DNA of 64,000 nucleotides from Rubrivivax sp. (GCA_027485165.1 JAIXRN010000075.1:203218-267217), one strand, 5' to 3'. Shown: positions 38,788 through 46,709, numbered from the stretch's first letter. A program made the numbers and translations. Notes: generated from the letters alone by a model not told the origin.

Positions 38788-39792
38788 ATGAACATCGATC
38801 TCACCCTGGTCTGGGCCTTCATCATCGTGCTGGCCGTCTTCATCTACGTCGTGTTGGACGGTTTCGACCTCGGCATCGGCATCCTCTTTCGCCGCTTCGC
38901 CGTGGGGCATGACCGCGACACCGCGATGAACAGCATCGCCCCCGTCTGGGACGGCAACGAAACCTGGCTGGTGATGGGCGGCGGCGGCCTGCTGGCGGCC
39001 TTTCCGCTGGCGTATGGGCTGATCTTGTCGGCCCTGTACGCACCCATCGTGCTGATGCTGCTGGCGCTGGTGTTCCGCGGCGTGGCCTTCGAATTCCGCT
39101 GGCGCGACCCGGCCCACCGGGGCATTTGGGACCTGGCCTTCAGCGGCGGTTCCTTGCTCGCGGCGCTGTCGCAGGGCATCGTGCTGGGCGCCTTGCTGCA
39201 AGGCGTGGCGGTGCAAGACCGCGCCTACGCCGGCGGCTGGTGGGACTGGCTGACCCCCTTCACGCTGCTGACAGGCGTCAGCGTGGCCGTGGCCTACGCG
39301 CTGCTGGGCGCCACGTGGCTGGTGATGAAGGCCGAGGGCCGGTTGCAGCAGCAGGCCCGGCGCATGGCGCTGGGCCTGGGCGGCGCGACGCTGGTGGCGA
39401 TTGCGGCCGTCAGCCTGGCCACGCCCTTTCTGAATGCAGACTATTTCGACACCTGGCTGCGCTGGCCGGGCCTGCTGGCCGTGGTACCGGTGCCCGTGCT
39501 GGTGGCGCTGGCCAGCTTCGCCTTTGTGCGCAGCCTGAAGGCGGGGCAAGAGACGGCGCCATTCCTGCTGACGCTGTTCGTCTTCCTGCTGTGCTTCGTG
39601 GGCCTGGGCATCAGCGTGTTTCCGGATGTGGTGCCCGGTGCGGTGAGCATTTGGCAAGCCGCCACCGACCACAGCAGCCAGGTCTTCATGCTCTGGGGCA
39701 CGGCCCTGGTGCTGCCGATGATCCTGGGCTACACCGCCTGGTCGTACTGGGTGTTTCGCGGCAAGGTGGCTGCCGACGGGTACCACGCATGA
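38788..39792 (+). CDS. cydB: Cytochrome bd-type quinol oxidase subunit II
   Basis: A 334-residue, very hydrophobic partner of subunit I. It shows the family signature FIYVVLDGFDLGIGILFRR near the N-terminus, then NSIAPVWDGNETWLVMGGGG and VFRGVAFEFRWRD. It lies 10 bp after cydA. The pair serves oxygen reduction at low oxygen or when cytochrome c oxidases are inhibited, for example by sulfide, which is relevant because a sulfide-oxidation island lies just downstream. Confidence 0.95.
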   Translation: MNIDLTLVWAFIIVLAVFIYVVLDGFDLGIGILFRRFAVGHDRDTAMNSIAPVWDGNETWLVMGGGGLLAAFPLAYGLILSALYAPIVLMLLALVFRGVAFEFRWRDPAHRGIWDLAFSGGSLLAALSQGIVLGALLQGVAVQDRAYAGGWWDWLTPFTLLTGVSVAVAYALLGATWLVMKAEGRLQQQARRMALGLGGATLVAIAAVSLATPFLNADYFDTWLRWPGLLAVVPVPVLVALASFAFVRSLKAGQETAPFLLTLFVFLLCFVGLGISVFPDVVPGAVSIWQAATDHSSQVFMLWGTALVLPMILGYTAWSYWVFRGKVAADGYHA

Positions 39793-39850
39793 GTGCGCCA
39801 CGCTGTTCCCCAGCGCTCATCCCGCAGCGCGCAGCACCTAGGGTTTCCCC

Positions 39851-40015
39851 ATGAGGCCGCGTTGGCTGGGCTGGCCCCAGATCACGGCAAGGCAGCCCGG
39901 CGGCCCACTGCCGCCGCTGTGGCAGCGGCTGGCCTGGATGGCAGGCATCTGGGCGGCCAGTGTCCTGGCCCTGCTGCTGGTGGCGCAAATACTGCGCTGG
40001 GTCTTGAAGGGCTGA
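39851..40015 (+). CDS. DUF2474-family short subunit of the bd oxidase
   Basis: A 54-residue single-helix membrane protein. It has a polar N-terminus (MRPRWLGWPQ), then PLWQRLAWMAGIWAASVLAL, a membrane segment and the ending ILRWVLKG. This matches DUF2474, a small protein found after CIO-type cydAB genes and comparable to CydX. It starts 58 bp after the cydB stop. Confidence 0.82.
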   Translation: MRPRWLGWPQITARQPGGPLPPLWQRLAWMAGIWAASVLALLLVAQILRWVLKG

Positions 40016-40053
40016 CGATGGGCCACAAGGCAAGGTGCCGTGGATCGGACGCC

Positions 40054-40545
40054 TTACAGCAGACCTGGAATGAAGCGCTTCGTAACCGCTTGGTAGGCCG
40101 CGTAGTCAATATGCTGAAGGGCCATCCAGCGCTCCTCCAGCACCGCCTTGGTCCATAGCACGGCCACCAGGCCGGCTGTCAGCAGCCAGCCCCAACCGCC
40201 CCAAGAGCCAGCTGCCGCCCACGCGCCTGCTGCGGCGCACAGGGCGACAGCGCTGTACATCGGGTGGCGAATCCACCGGTAGGGCCCGTGGCTGACCAGG
40301 CGTCCGCCCGCACGCGGCGTGGGGCGGATGTTGAAGTTGCCGCGCGGGTGCGACAGCAGCGCCCACACGCCCAGCAGCCCGCCGCCCGCGGCTGCGGCCC
40401 AGGCCCCAGCCGGGGCACTGCCGGCGATGAACGCAGGCGCCGCCAGCGCGCCGATGCCAGCGATCAGCCCGAACTGCAGACCCACCAGCAGCGTGCCCAG
40501 CCCTTGCGGGTGGCCACGGGGGTGGTCGGCCTCGGGTGTCGTCAT
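40054..40545 (-). CDS. Isoprenylcysteine carboxyl methyltransferase (ICMT)-family membrane protein
   Basis: A 163-residue integral membrane protein with about four helices and the family signature GRLVSHGPYRWIRHPMYSAV, followed by EERWMALQHIDYAAYQAVTKR near the end. Bacterial members of this PEMT/ICMT fold methylate lipids or small molecules using S-adenosylmethionine. It overlaps the upstream methyltransferase stop by ATGA and is the last gene of the minus-strand run from the sulfur island. The substrate is unknown. Confidence 0.85.
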   Translation of the reverse strand: MTTPEADHPRGHPQGLGTLLVGLQFGLIAGIGALAAPAFIAGSAPAGAWAAAAGGGLLGVWALLSHPRGNFNIRPTPRAGGRLVSHGPYRWIRHPMYSAVALCAAAGAWAAAGSWGGWGWLLTAGLVAVLWTKAVLEERWMALQHIDYAAYQAVTKRFIPGLL

Positions 40546-41189
40546 CGCTGGCCGGCCGGGCGCCGGGCCACCAGCCCCACCAACGCCGACGGGCCGTGGT
40601 GGCCTGTGCCTTCGGTCACCATCGCTTCATAGCTTTGCAGCGTGATGATGTCGAGGTCTGCAAACGCGTCGCGCAGCAGGTCCTCGGTGTACAGGTGCGA
40701 CAAGAGCGGCGGGCCGCCAGTGCGGAACGCCAGCTGCTGCGGGGTGTAGCCCTGCAGCACCAGCACCCCGCCGGGCTTGAGGCTGCGCACCATGCGCGCA
40801 AACAGGCGGTCGCGCAGCGCCGGGTCGGCGAACTGGATGAAGATCGCGGCCACGCCGTCATAAGCCGCTTCTGGCCAGCCGAAAGCATCGCAGTCGGCCA
40901 CCGTGAAGTTCACGGTCACGCCCTGCTGCTCGGCCAGGCGCCGGGCCTTGGCAACGCCCACGTCAGAGATGTCGAAGGCGTCGACCTGCAGCCCTTGCCC
41001 AGCCAGCCAGACGCTGTTGCGGCCTTCGCCGTCGGCCACACACAGCACACGCTGGCCGGGCTGCCAGACGCTGGCGTGTTCACGCAGCCAGACGTTGGGC
41101 TCGATGCCGAAGAGGTAGCCGGTTTCGGCGAAGCGCTTGTTCCAGGTGCCGGCCGGGTCGGCGAAGGCTGCTGGGGGTGGTGTGGTCAT
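40542..41189 (-). CDS. Class I SAM-dependent methyltransferase (TehB/TPMT-like)
   Basis: A 215-residue Rossmann-fold methyltransferase. The SAM site is in VLCVADGEGRNSVWLAGQGL, then DAFDISDVGVAKARRLAEQQ, ADCDAFGW and SLKPGGVLVLQGYTPQQL. TehB/TPMT relatives methylate tellurite, thiols or selenols. In a sulfane-sulfur neighbourhood, thiol or H2S methylation is plausible, but this is inference. ATG 41189 is used; a TTG two codons upstream (41195) has better spacing from GAGGAAG and may be the true start. It overlaps the ICMT-like gene by ATGA. Confidence 0.88.
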   Translation of the reverse strand: MTTPPPAAFADPAGTWNKRFAETGYLFGIEPNVWLREHASVWQPGQRVLCVADGEGRNSVWLAGQGLQVDAFDISDVGVAKARRLAEQQGVTVNFTVADCDAFGWPEAAYDGVAAIFIQFADPALRDRLFARMVRSLKPGGVLVLQGYTPQQLAFRTGGPPLLSHLYTEDLLRDAFADLDIITLQSYEAMVTEGTGHHGPSALVGLVARRPAGQR

Positions 41190-41279
41190 GGCCAAGCGAC
41201 TTCCTCAGGGTTGGGGCGGGCGGTACTGGACATCCAGCTGTCGGGCTCTCGATCAAGACCTCGCGCGGCGACCCATCCG

Positions 41280-42362
41280 TCAAACTGCGCCGTCTTGAAC
41301 CGGCAAAGCCTCAGCCCGCCAGCGCAGCATGCCGCCCGCCAGGTTGGCCAGCTGCTGGAAGCCGGCCTTTCGCAGCAGCACCGTGGCCTGGGCCGACCGC
41401 GCGCCGGACCGGCAGACTGTCACCACTGGTCGGTCCCGAGCAATTTCGTCGGTGCGCGACGCCAGTTGCGACAGTGGCAGCAACCTGGCGCCTTGAATGT
41501 GACCCAGCACGTCGGTGAACTCGGCGGGTTCGCGCACATCGATGATCTGGATGTCGTCAGCCTGGTCACCGGCCGTGCGTTCTTGCAGCGCAGCGGGCTG
41601 GATCTCCCAGACGCCGCTGAAGCTGTAGTCCAGCGGTGCCCAGCCGGGCTCTGCGGGCAGCGGCGCCAATGCATCGGGCTGCCCACAGCGCAGGTTCGCC
41701 GGCACCGCGATGTCCATCAGCTTGGGGTGGGGCAGTCCAAGGTTGTTCATGTAGCCAGCGAAATCGGCCGCGTCCACGTTGCCGCCCAGCCGTGGGTTGA
41801 AGCGCTGTTCTTCGGCGACGCTGGTGACGGTAAGACCGCGGTAGTCGTGCGCTGGGTACAGAAGGCACGCCGATGGCAAGGACAGGATCTGCGCCTTGAC
41901 CGAACTGAACAGCGTGTCCGGGGAACCCTGCTGAAAATCGGTGCGGCCGCAGCCGCGGATGAGCAGGCTGTCGCCGGTGAATGCCAGGCTGTGGTCGTCC
42001 AGCACGTAGCTCAGGCATCCGCTGGTGTGCCCGGGGGTGGCGCGCACCTCCAGGCTGCGCGTGCCGAAGGTCACCCGGTCGCCATGCTTCAGCAGGCGAT
42101 CCGCGTTGGCCGCGCCCGAGTTCTCAGAGAGCAGGATCTGGCTGCCGCAGCGTTGCTTCAGCAGCCAGGCGGCGGTGACGTGGTCGGCGTGAACGTGGGT
42201 GTCCAGCGTGGCGACGAGTTGCAGCCCCAGTTCTCGCAGCAACGCCGAGTCGCGCTGTTCGTGCTCAAACACCGGGTCAATCAGCACGGCCTGCCCGCTG
42301 TCGCCCAGCAAATAGGTGTAGGTGGACGACGCGGGGTCGAAGAGTTGGCGAAAAATCAGCAT
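41280..42362 (-). CDS. Persulfide dioxygenase-rhodanese fusion (CstB/PRF-like)
   Basis: A 360-residue fusion. Residues 1-235 form an ETHE1-type metallo-beta-lactamase domain with all ligand motifs: [36 protein letters not shown] and [14 protein letters not shown]. Residues about 265-360 form a rhodanese with the active-site loop [11 protein letters not shown]. Such fusions oxidise glutathione persulfide or related persulfides to sulfite and pass sulfane sulfur to make thiosulfate, in the cytoplasm. It lies 38 bp after the preceding rhodanese gene at the end of a sulfur operon. Confidence 0.94.
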   Translation of the reverse strand: MLIFRQLFDPASSTYTYLLGDSGQAVLIDPVFEHEQRDSALLRELGLQLVATLDTHVHADHVTAAWLLKQRCGSQILLSENSGAANADRLLKHGDRVTFGTRSLEVRATPGHTSGCLSYVLDDHSLAFTGDSLLIRGCGRTDFQQGSPDTLFSSVKAQILSLPSACLLYPAHDYRGLTVTSVAEEQRFNPRLGGNVDAADFAGYMNNLGLPHPKLMDIAVPANLRCGQPDALAPLPAEPGWAPLDYSFSGVWEIQPAALQERTAGDQADDIQIIDVREPAEFTDVLGHIQGARLLPLSQLASRTDEIARDRPVVTVCRSGARSAQATVLLRKAGFQQLANLAGGMLRWRAEALPVQDGAV

Positions 42363-42400
42363 GGTGATGGCGTTTCCAGATGAACTGACTGCACTTGAAC

Positions 42401-42868
42401 TTATCGCGCCGCCGGTGTTGGCGGAGCCACTTTGCTAGGGGCTACCAGGGGCCAGCGGCGCCGGGCCCATTCGCTCATGCCGCCTTGGACGTACTGCAGG
42501 TTCGTGTAGCCGCGCTGGCGCAGTGCGTTCAGGGTGGCGCGCGAGCGGTTTTGCGTGTTGCAGATCAGTAAAACCGGCCGATCATTGGGCAGTTCCGTCA
42601 GGCGGCTGGGAAGTTGGCTCATGGGTAACAGACGCGCGCCCGCGGCGACGCCGGTGGCGTGTTCGTCAGGCTCTCGGATGTCCACCAGCAAGGCGCGGCC
42701 AGCTTCAGCGTCAGCCCGCGCCTGGTCCAGCGTCACCACGGCCGATTGGGCCTGGCTGCGAGACGACGCGATCAGCAGGGCTGCGCCAGCGGTGCCAGAG
42801 AGAAACAGCATCATGAGCCCGCGCCTGCTGCGGCTAGACGGGTCTGAAAGCGATTGAGCGGCCATCAT
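42401..42868 (-). CDS. Exported rhodanese-domain sulfurtransferase
   Basis: A 155-residue protein. The start is ATG 42868, overlapping the upstream channel stop by ATGA; longer frames are discarded. A signal with a twin-Arg-like run ([14 protein letters not shown]) and a cleavage region near SQAQS suggests periplasmic location. The rhodanese domain has [20 protein letters not shown] and the active-site loop [13 protein letters not shown] with the persulfide-carrying Cys. Expected role: sulfane-sulfur transfer beside the YeeE channels. Confidence 0.88.
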   Translation of the reverse strand: MMAAQSLSDPSSRSRRGLMMLFLSGTAGAALLIASSRSQAQSAVVTLDQARADAEAGRALLVDIREPDEHATGVAAGARLLPMSQLPSRLTELPNDRPVLLICNTQNRSRATLNALRQRGYTNLQYVQGGMSEWARRRWPLVAPSKVAPPTPAAR

Positions 42869-43278
42869 GCTTTCACCATGAACTTGTCGTGCACCACCAT
42901 GCCCACCAGCATGGCCGCCACGAAGATACCCGCCTCGCCCATACCGCTGCCCAGCGCCACCAAGGCCGGACCGGGGCAGAAGCCACCGATGCCCCAGCCG
43001 GCGCCGAACAGCACGCCGCCCAGGATCAACCGGGTGTCGATGGTGCGGTTGGTGGGGATCTCGATGCGCGCGCCTGTCCACGACAGTTCGCGCCCCTTCG
43101 CCCGCGCAAAGGCAACGACGCCGAGGGCAATGGCGCCGCCCATCACCAAGGCCAGGCTGGGGTCCCAGGCACCGGCCAAGTCGAGAAAGGCCTTCACTTT
43201 CAGCGGCTCCGTCATGCCCGCCAGGATGAGACCCAGGCCGAAGATCAGGCCGCTAAGGAGTCCGAAAAGATTGCCCAT
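42865..43278 (-). CDS. YeeE/YedE-family (DUF6691) sulfur-compound channel subunit B
   Basis: A 137-residue membrane protein with four helices. The start MGNLFGLLSGLIFGLGLILA (ATG 43278, TAGGTG upstream) is preferred to a longer frame. The conserved Cys motif is GWGIGGFCPGPALVALGSG. Half-size YeeE/YedE pairs (PmpA/PmpB-like) are related to the thiosulfate channel YeeE, which uses conserved cysteines to pass thiosulfate. It lies 7 bp after its partner and overlaps the rhodanese gene by 4 bp. Confidence 0.9.
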   Translation of the reverse strand: MGNLFGLLSGLIFGLGLILAGMTEPLKVKAFLDLAGAWDPSLALVMGGAIALGVVAFARAKGRELSWTGARIEIPTNRTIDTRLILGGVLFGAGWGIGGFCPGPALVALGSGMGEAGIFVAAMLVGMVVHDKFMVKA

Positions 43279-43285
43279 ATTGCAC

Positions 43286-43729
43286 CTACAGCACGTGCCG
43301 AAGCACGAAAACCATGACAAAGCCGGCACCCATGAAGGCCAGCACATTCACCAGCGAGCGGCCTGAAAACCGGCTGAGACCGCAGACGCCATGGCCGCTG
43401 GTGCAGCCATTGCCCATGCGCACGCCCACCCCAACCAGCAACCCCGCCGCCACCAGCCCCACCGTACCGACATCGACGGACGCCGCTGGCATGGGTGCAA
43501 ACACACGCCATACCCATGGCGCGACCAGCAAGGCCAGGATGAAGAGCAGGCGGTTGATGTCGGGCGCCAGGCTCTTGCCTGCCAGCAAGGCGCGCAAAGG
43601 ACTGGCCACGATGCCTGCAATCCCGGCGACACGCCCGTTGGCCAGCAGGTAGAGGGCAGTCGCCAGGCCAATCACCAGGCCACCGGCCAGCGATGCCCAC
43701 GGCGTGAAGTTTGCAAAGGCTATGTTCAT
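43286..43729 (-). CDS. YeeE/YedE-family sulfur-compound channel subunit A
   Basis: A 147-residue, four-helix membrane protein with the family motif VGVGVRMGNGCTSGHGVCGL, in which two cysteines flank the presumed thiosulfate or sulfide path. It forms a half-size pair with the next gene. The position between rhodaneses and persulfide dioxygenases fits transport of thiosulfate, sulfide or polysulfide, though direction and substrate are inferred. Confidence 0.9.
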   Translation of the reverse strand: MNIAFANFTPWASLAGGLVIGLATALYLLANGRVAGIAGIVASPLRALLAGKSLAPDINRLLFILALLVAPWVWRVFAPMPAASVDVGTVGLVAAGLLVGVGVRMGNGCTSGHGVCGLSRFSGRSLVNVLAFMGAGFVMVFVLRHVL

Positions 43730-43781
43730 GAAGTTTCAATGGTGAGCGAGCGCGAAACACTTTTTGCCCGGTGTGACGCCA

Positions 43782-45080
43782 TCAGGTCAGTGCCCGGTAG
43801 GCCTTCAAGCCGCCAGCGATGTAGCGCGCTTGCCGGTAGCCCATGCTGCGCAGGGTGTCTGCTGACAATGCGCCCCGATTGTTGGCGTTGCAGTAGCAGA
43901 GGATGACGGTGTCCAGGTTCGGGATGACGCTTTCGATGTTCATCTCCAGCTTGCCCCTGCTGACGTGCAGTGACCCTGCTATGTGATCCTGCTCGTGTTC
44001 TTCCTTGTCGCGGATGTCCAAGGCCACGGCACCCTGAGTCAGCAGGTCGTTAACGCTGCTGGGCGCGACGCCTTCGACGCGGGTCATGGCCGCATCGGCC
44101 AGGGTCTGGAATTTCTCGGTGTAAGCCATGGTGGCGTCTCCTTGCTGGTTTATCAACGGGGGATGAATGGGGTGCGAGCGAGCGAGCGAGCCTGCACCGC
44201 AAGTCGCGAAGGCTGTGTGGAGGAATCGCGTCAAGTCTTGAGCGTGAGGCCACAGCGATGGGCGAAGGTCGTGCCCACCCTCCACCAGCAAGAGCTGGGT
44301 TTGCGTGCCCGCGTTCAGCAGGCGTCGTGCATCTTCGACAGGAACGGTGTCGTCCTGCCGCCCATGAACCAGCAGCACAGGGCAACGAATCTGGCGCAGG
44401 GTGAACACCGGCGCGATCTCGTCGAAGCTTGCGCGGATCACGCGCTGCACATGGCGCAGGACGTACCAGCCGACCAAGAAGTAGGGCAATCGCCTTTCTG
44501 CCAGCCAGCGCCGCATCACCTCGCCCGGGTGCGCAAATGCCGACAGGCTGATGACGGCGCAAACATCGTGGCGCGCCGACGCATGCAACAGTGCTGCCGC
44601 AGCGCCCACCGAATGCCCCAGCAGCGCCACACGATCGGAATCGATCTCGGGCTGCGACCGCAGGAAGGCCAGTCCCGCAGCGATGTCTTCAGCGAAGCGC
44701 GGCAAGGACGTGAAAGCCTCGTCGTCACTGCGACCGTGACAGCGTGCATCGAGCAGCAGCACCGCAAAGCCGGCAGCGCACAGAGGCGCCGCGGTCGTGG
44801 CCATCATGGCGGCATTGCCGCCCCAACCGTGCATGACCAGCACCGCGGGCACCGGCAGCGTGGCGCCAGATGCCGGCACCACAAGCCAGCCGAACAGGCG
44901 CTTGCCGCCAGGGCCAGGCAGCTGCACGGCCAGCCCAGCGCGGCCGATGCCAGCCAGCGCCACCGGGGCCTCGTCGTAGCGCACCCGCGGTGCGCGCAAG
45001 CTGCGCAAGATCGCCGCATGGACCAGGCTGCGCATGCCCCAGCTCAGAGCAACGGCCGCAACGAGCAGCCAGAGCGTCAC
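43782..45080 (-). CDS. Alpha/beta hydrolase joined in frame to a rhodanese domain
   Basis: One uninterrupted 432-codon frame. Residues 1-295 are an alpha/beta hydrolase with a membrane N-terminus (TLWLLVAAVALSWGMRSLVH), oxyanion region VMHGWGGNA, nucleophile LLGHSVGAAAALL, Asp in VHGRQDDTVPV and His in VEGGHDLRP. A 20-residue linker leads to a rhodanese (318-432; VALDIRDKEEHEQDHIAGSL, active loop CYCNANNRGA). GTG 45080 overlaps the preceding 11-codon ORF as GTGA. An internal ATG at 44129 with AAGGAG could give the rhodanese alone (115 residues), so one long and one short product are possible. The substrate of the hydrolase is unknown. Confidence 0.82.
   Translation of the reverse strand: MTLWLLVAAVALSWGMRSLVHAAILRSLRAPRVRYDEAPVALAGIGRAGLAVQLPGPGGKRLFGWLVVPASGATLPVPAVLVMHGWGGNAAMMATTAAPLCAAGFAVLLLDARCHGRSDDEAFTSLPRFAEDIAAGLAFLRSQPEIDSDRVALLGHSVGAAAALLHASARHDVCAVISLSAFAHPGEVMRRWLAERRLPYFLVGWYVLRHVQRVIRASFDEIAPVFTLRQIRCPVLLVHGRQDDTVPVEDARRLLNAGTQTQLLLVEGGHDLRPSLWPHAQDLTRFLHTAFATCGAGSLARSHPIHPPLINQQGDATMAYTEKFQTLADAAMTRVEGVAPSSVNDLLTQGAVALDIRDKEEHEQDHIAGSLHVSRGKLEMNIESVIPNLDTVILCYCNANNRGALSADTLRSMGYRQARYIAGGLKAYRALT
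44138..44143 (-). promoter_or_regulatory. Internal ribosome-binding site for the rhodanese domain
   Basis: AAGGAG lies 8 bases before the in-frame ATG at 44129 inside the hydrolase-rhodanese frame. It is stronger than the site before the hydrolase start, suggesting that the rhodanese is (also) made as a separate 115-residue protein. Confidence 0.65.
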
Positions 45081-45112
45081 AGCTTCTTGGTCGAGAAGTA
45101 CCAGTTCAACAT
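45077..45112 (-). CDS. 11-residue coupling ORF (MLNWYFSTKKL)
   Basis: The short frame MLNWYFSTKKL has a near-ideal ribosome site (GGGGAGG, 8 bases upstream) and its stop overlaps the GTG start of the hydrolase (GTGA). It overlaps the end of the DUF302 fragment by 7 bp. It may serve only to deliver ribosomes to the weak GTG start; it could equally be a chance remnant. Confidence 0.35.
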   Translation of the reverse strand: MLNWYFSTKKL

Positions 45113-45315
45113 GTTGTAGTCCTCCCCAGCGCGGTGCCCAGCAGCTTTTGCCGCTGGCTGTCCAGGCCGAGCTTGGCCTCGAGCCTGGCATGCACATCGA
45201 CTTCGCTGACGACGCCCGTCTGGTCTGCGGCAAGGGCGGCGCGCAAGGCGTCGGTGGCGGCTGACAAAGGCAGGGGCAGGGACAGTTCGATGGCGAAGCC
45301 GTAAGGTGTGGTCAT
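45106..45315 (-). pseudogene. DUF302-family fragment
   Basis: The 69 residues beginning MTTPYGFAIELSLPLPLSAA match the N-terminal half of DUF302, including VVSEVDVHARLEAKLGLD. At the point where family members continue with LGACNP and a further 60-80 residues, this one reads KLLGTALGRTTTC and stops. The missing part is not found in another frame downstream, so it looks like a deletion rather than a simple frameshift. DUF302 genes are common near sulfur and thiol genes. It may be a remnant or a short functional variant. Confidence 0.6.
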
Positions 45316-45353
45316 GTCGGATTTTCGGCGTGCGAGTGAGTCAGGGTGGTTGA

Positions 45354-46001
45354 TCAAGCGTGCAGCGCGACCGGCGCTGTGCCCTCGGCCTGGAATGGCG
45401 GCAAGGTCGCCACCCGCGCCAGGAACTCATCGCGGCCGGCAGCGCCGAACCAGGGGTGCCAGCGACGCTGTTCCATCACGTTGGTCACGGTGCGTGAGCG
45501 CTGGGCGTGGCCGCAGAACAGCAGCGTTTCGGCCGGCAACGTGAACACCTGCTGCGTCACGCTGTCCCACAGCGCTTGCGGCAAGGCCGGGCGGGGCTGG
45601 AAGGGGCAGGCGTCCACCACCAGCAGGCCGCCGCAGAACAGGCGGTCGCGCCACAGAAAACTGAGGCAGCCTGCGGTGTGGCCTGGGGTGGCCAACACGC
45701 GCAGGTGTTCGTGGCCGAAGGCAAGCACGCCGTCTTCCAGCGGCGGTGCCTGGTGTTGCACGCGGGTAGCGCCCAACGCATCCAGGGCGCCCAGCGCGAT
45801 GGCCTCGCCGCGCTGCTGGTCATCGTGCTCGTGCGTGCGCAGCAGCCACCTCAGGCGCAGCTGCTTCTCGTCGAGCATGGCCAGCAGCAGCGGCACATCG
45901 TTGCCGCGCGGGTCCACCAGCACCGCGTCGCCGGTGTCCAGATCGGCCAGCAGGTAGCTCACGGCCCCGGTGGCATCGTCGTGCAGCAGTCGGAAGTACA
46001 T
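45354..46001 (-). CDS. ETHE1-like metallo-beta-lactamase-fold protein with degenerate metal site
   Basis: A 215-residue protein with the fold and length of persulfide dioxygenases but altered ligands. The usual HxHADH reads RTHEHDDQQRG (final His replaced). ATPGHTAGCLSFL keeps the second-shell and iron His. The FTGDALLI segment reads LFCGGLLVVDAC, so the iron-binding Asp is Gly. The PGHDYRG segment reads FCGHAQRSRTVTNV. It lies between the Rieske and DUF302 genes in the sulfur operon. It is probably not an active iron dioxygenase; a binding, regulatory or different catalytic role is possible. Confidence 0.8.
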   Translation of the reverse strand: MYFRLLHDDATGAVSYLLADLDTGDAVLVDPRGNDVPLLLAMLDEKQLRLRWLLRTHEHDDQQRGEAIALGALDALGATRVQHQAPPLEDGVLAFGHEHLRVLATPGHTAGCLSFLWRDRLFCGGLLVVDACPFQPRPALPQALWDSVTQQVFTLPAETLLFCGHAQRSRTVTNVMEQRRWHPWFGAAGRDEFLARVATLPPFQAEGTAPVALHA

Positions 46002-46030
46002 GGCGGGTCCTGTTTTCGCGGGTAGGGCGG

Positions 46031-46070
46031 TCGAGATCGGTCGAGATCGGTCGAGAGGGGTCGAGAGCGG
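46031..46070. repeat. Four tandem 10-bp units
   Basis: Four consecutive decamers (TCGAGATCGG twice, then TCGAGAGGGG and TCGAGAGCGG) fill much of the 90-bp gap between the Rieske stop and the ETHE1-like start. The period is close to one helical turn. Confidence 0.85.
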
Positions 46071-46091
46071 ATTCGGGTGCTGGTCGTGCGC

Positions 46092-46709
46092 TCAGGCCAC
46101 GGGGTCTTCGCCGATGAGCAGGCGCGTGTCGCTGGCGTAGCGGTGCGGCGGAATTTCCAGATTGGTGGGTGCCGGTTTGTTCTTGTAGACACGGCCCGCG
46201 CCGTCGAAGGTGGAACCGTGGCAGGGGCAGAAGAAGCCGCCCGGCCAGTCGGCGGGCACGCTGGGGTTGGCCGTGCCCTTGGGTACATCGTTGGGTGAAC
46301 AGCCCAGGTGCGTGCAGATGCCGATGGCTACGAACACTTCGGGTCGCGCGGCGCGGGCGGCATTGCGCGCGTAGGTGGGCTGCTGATCACGCGCCGATTG
46401 GGGGTCGGCCAGATCCGCTTCGCGGCCTTGCAGCGCGGCCAGCATCTCCGGCGTGCGCCGCACCACCCACACGGGTTTGCCCCGCCATTCCACGGTCTTG
46501 GACCCGCCGGGGAGGATGTCGCTGATGTCGACCTCGACCGGACCGCCTGCAGCCCGCGCCCGCTCGCTGGGCGCCAGCGTCGAGACGAAGGGCACGGCGG
46601 TGGCGATGGCGACTGCGCCGCCTGCCGCGGCGGTGGCCAAGAGCCACACCCGACGTTGCGGGTCGCCGGGCTGCGAGACAACGCTGAGAGCTTGAAGGCT
46701 GGGGTTCAT
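46092..46709 (-). CDS. petA: Rieske [2Fe-2S] protein (bc1-complex type), without petBC
   Basis: A 205-residue Rieske protein with a twin-arginine-like N-terminus (DPQRRVWLLATAAAGGAVAI) serving as signal and anchor, and cluster motifs GICTHLGCSPND and FFCPCHGSTFDGAG supplying two Cys and two His. It has the length and sequence type of the ubiquinol-cytochrome c reductase iron-sulfur subunit, but cytochrome b and c1 genes are absent. It is the first gene of the minus-strand sulfur operon. A sigma-54-like promoter lies 36 bp upstream. It may be an additional Rieske used under sulfide stress or a partner of another quinol system. Confidence 0.9.
   Translation of the reverse strand: MNPSLQALSVVSQPGDPQRRVWLLATAAAGGAVAIATAVPFVSTLAPSERARAAGGPVEVDISDILPGGSKTVEWRGKPVWVVRRTPEMLAALQGREADLADPQSARDQQPTYARNAARAARPEVFVAIGICTHLGCSPNDVPKGTANPSVPADWPGGFFCPCHGSTFDGAGRVYKNKPAPTNLEIPPHRYASDTRLLIGEDPVA

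Noticed and set aside
39789..39854. 21-codon ORF bridging cydB stop and the DUF2474 start by ATGA overlaps
   Set aside because: The peptide (MSAPRCSPALIPQ...) has no recognisable character and no ribosome site of its own; it may be a chance frame, although coupling cannot be excluded.
44175..44190. GAGC/GAGCGAGC short tandem run in the hydrolase-rhodanese linker
   Set aside because: Four copies of a 4-mer in GC-rich coding DNA are expected by chance and encode an ordinary linker (GSLARSH).
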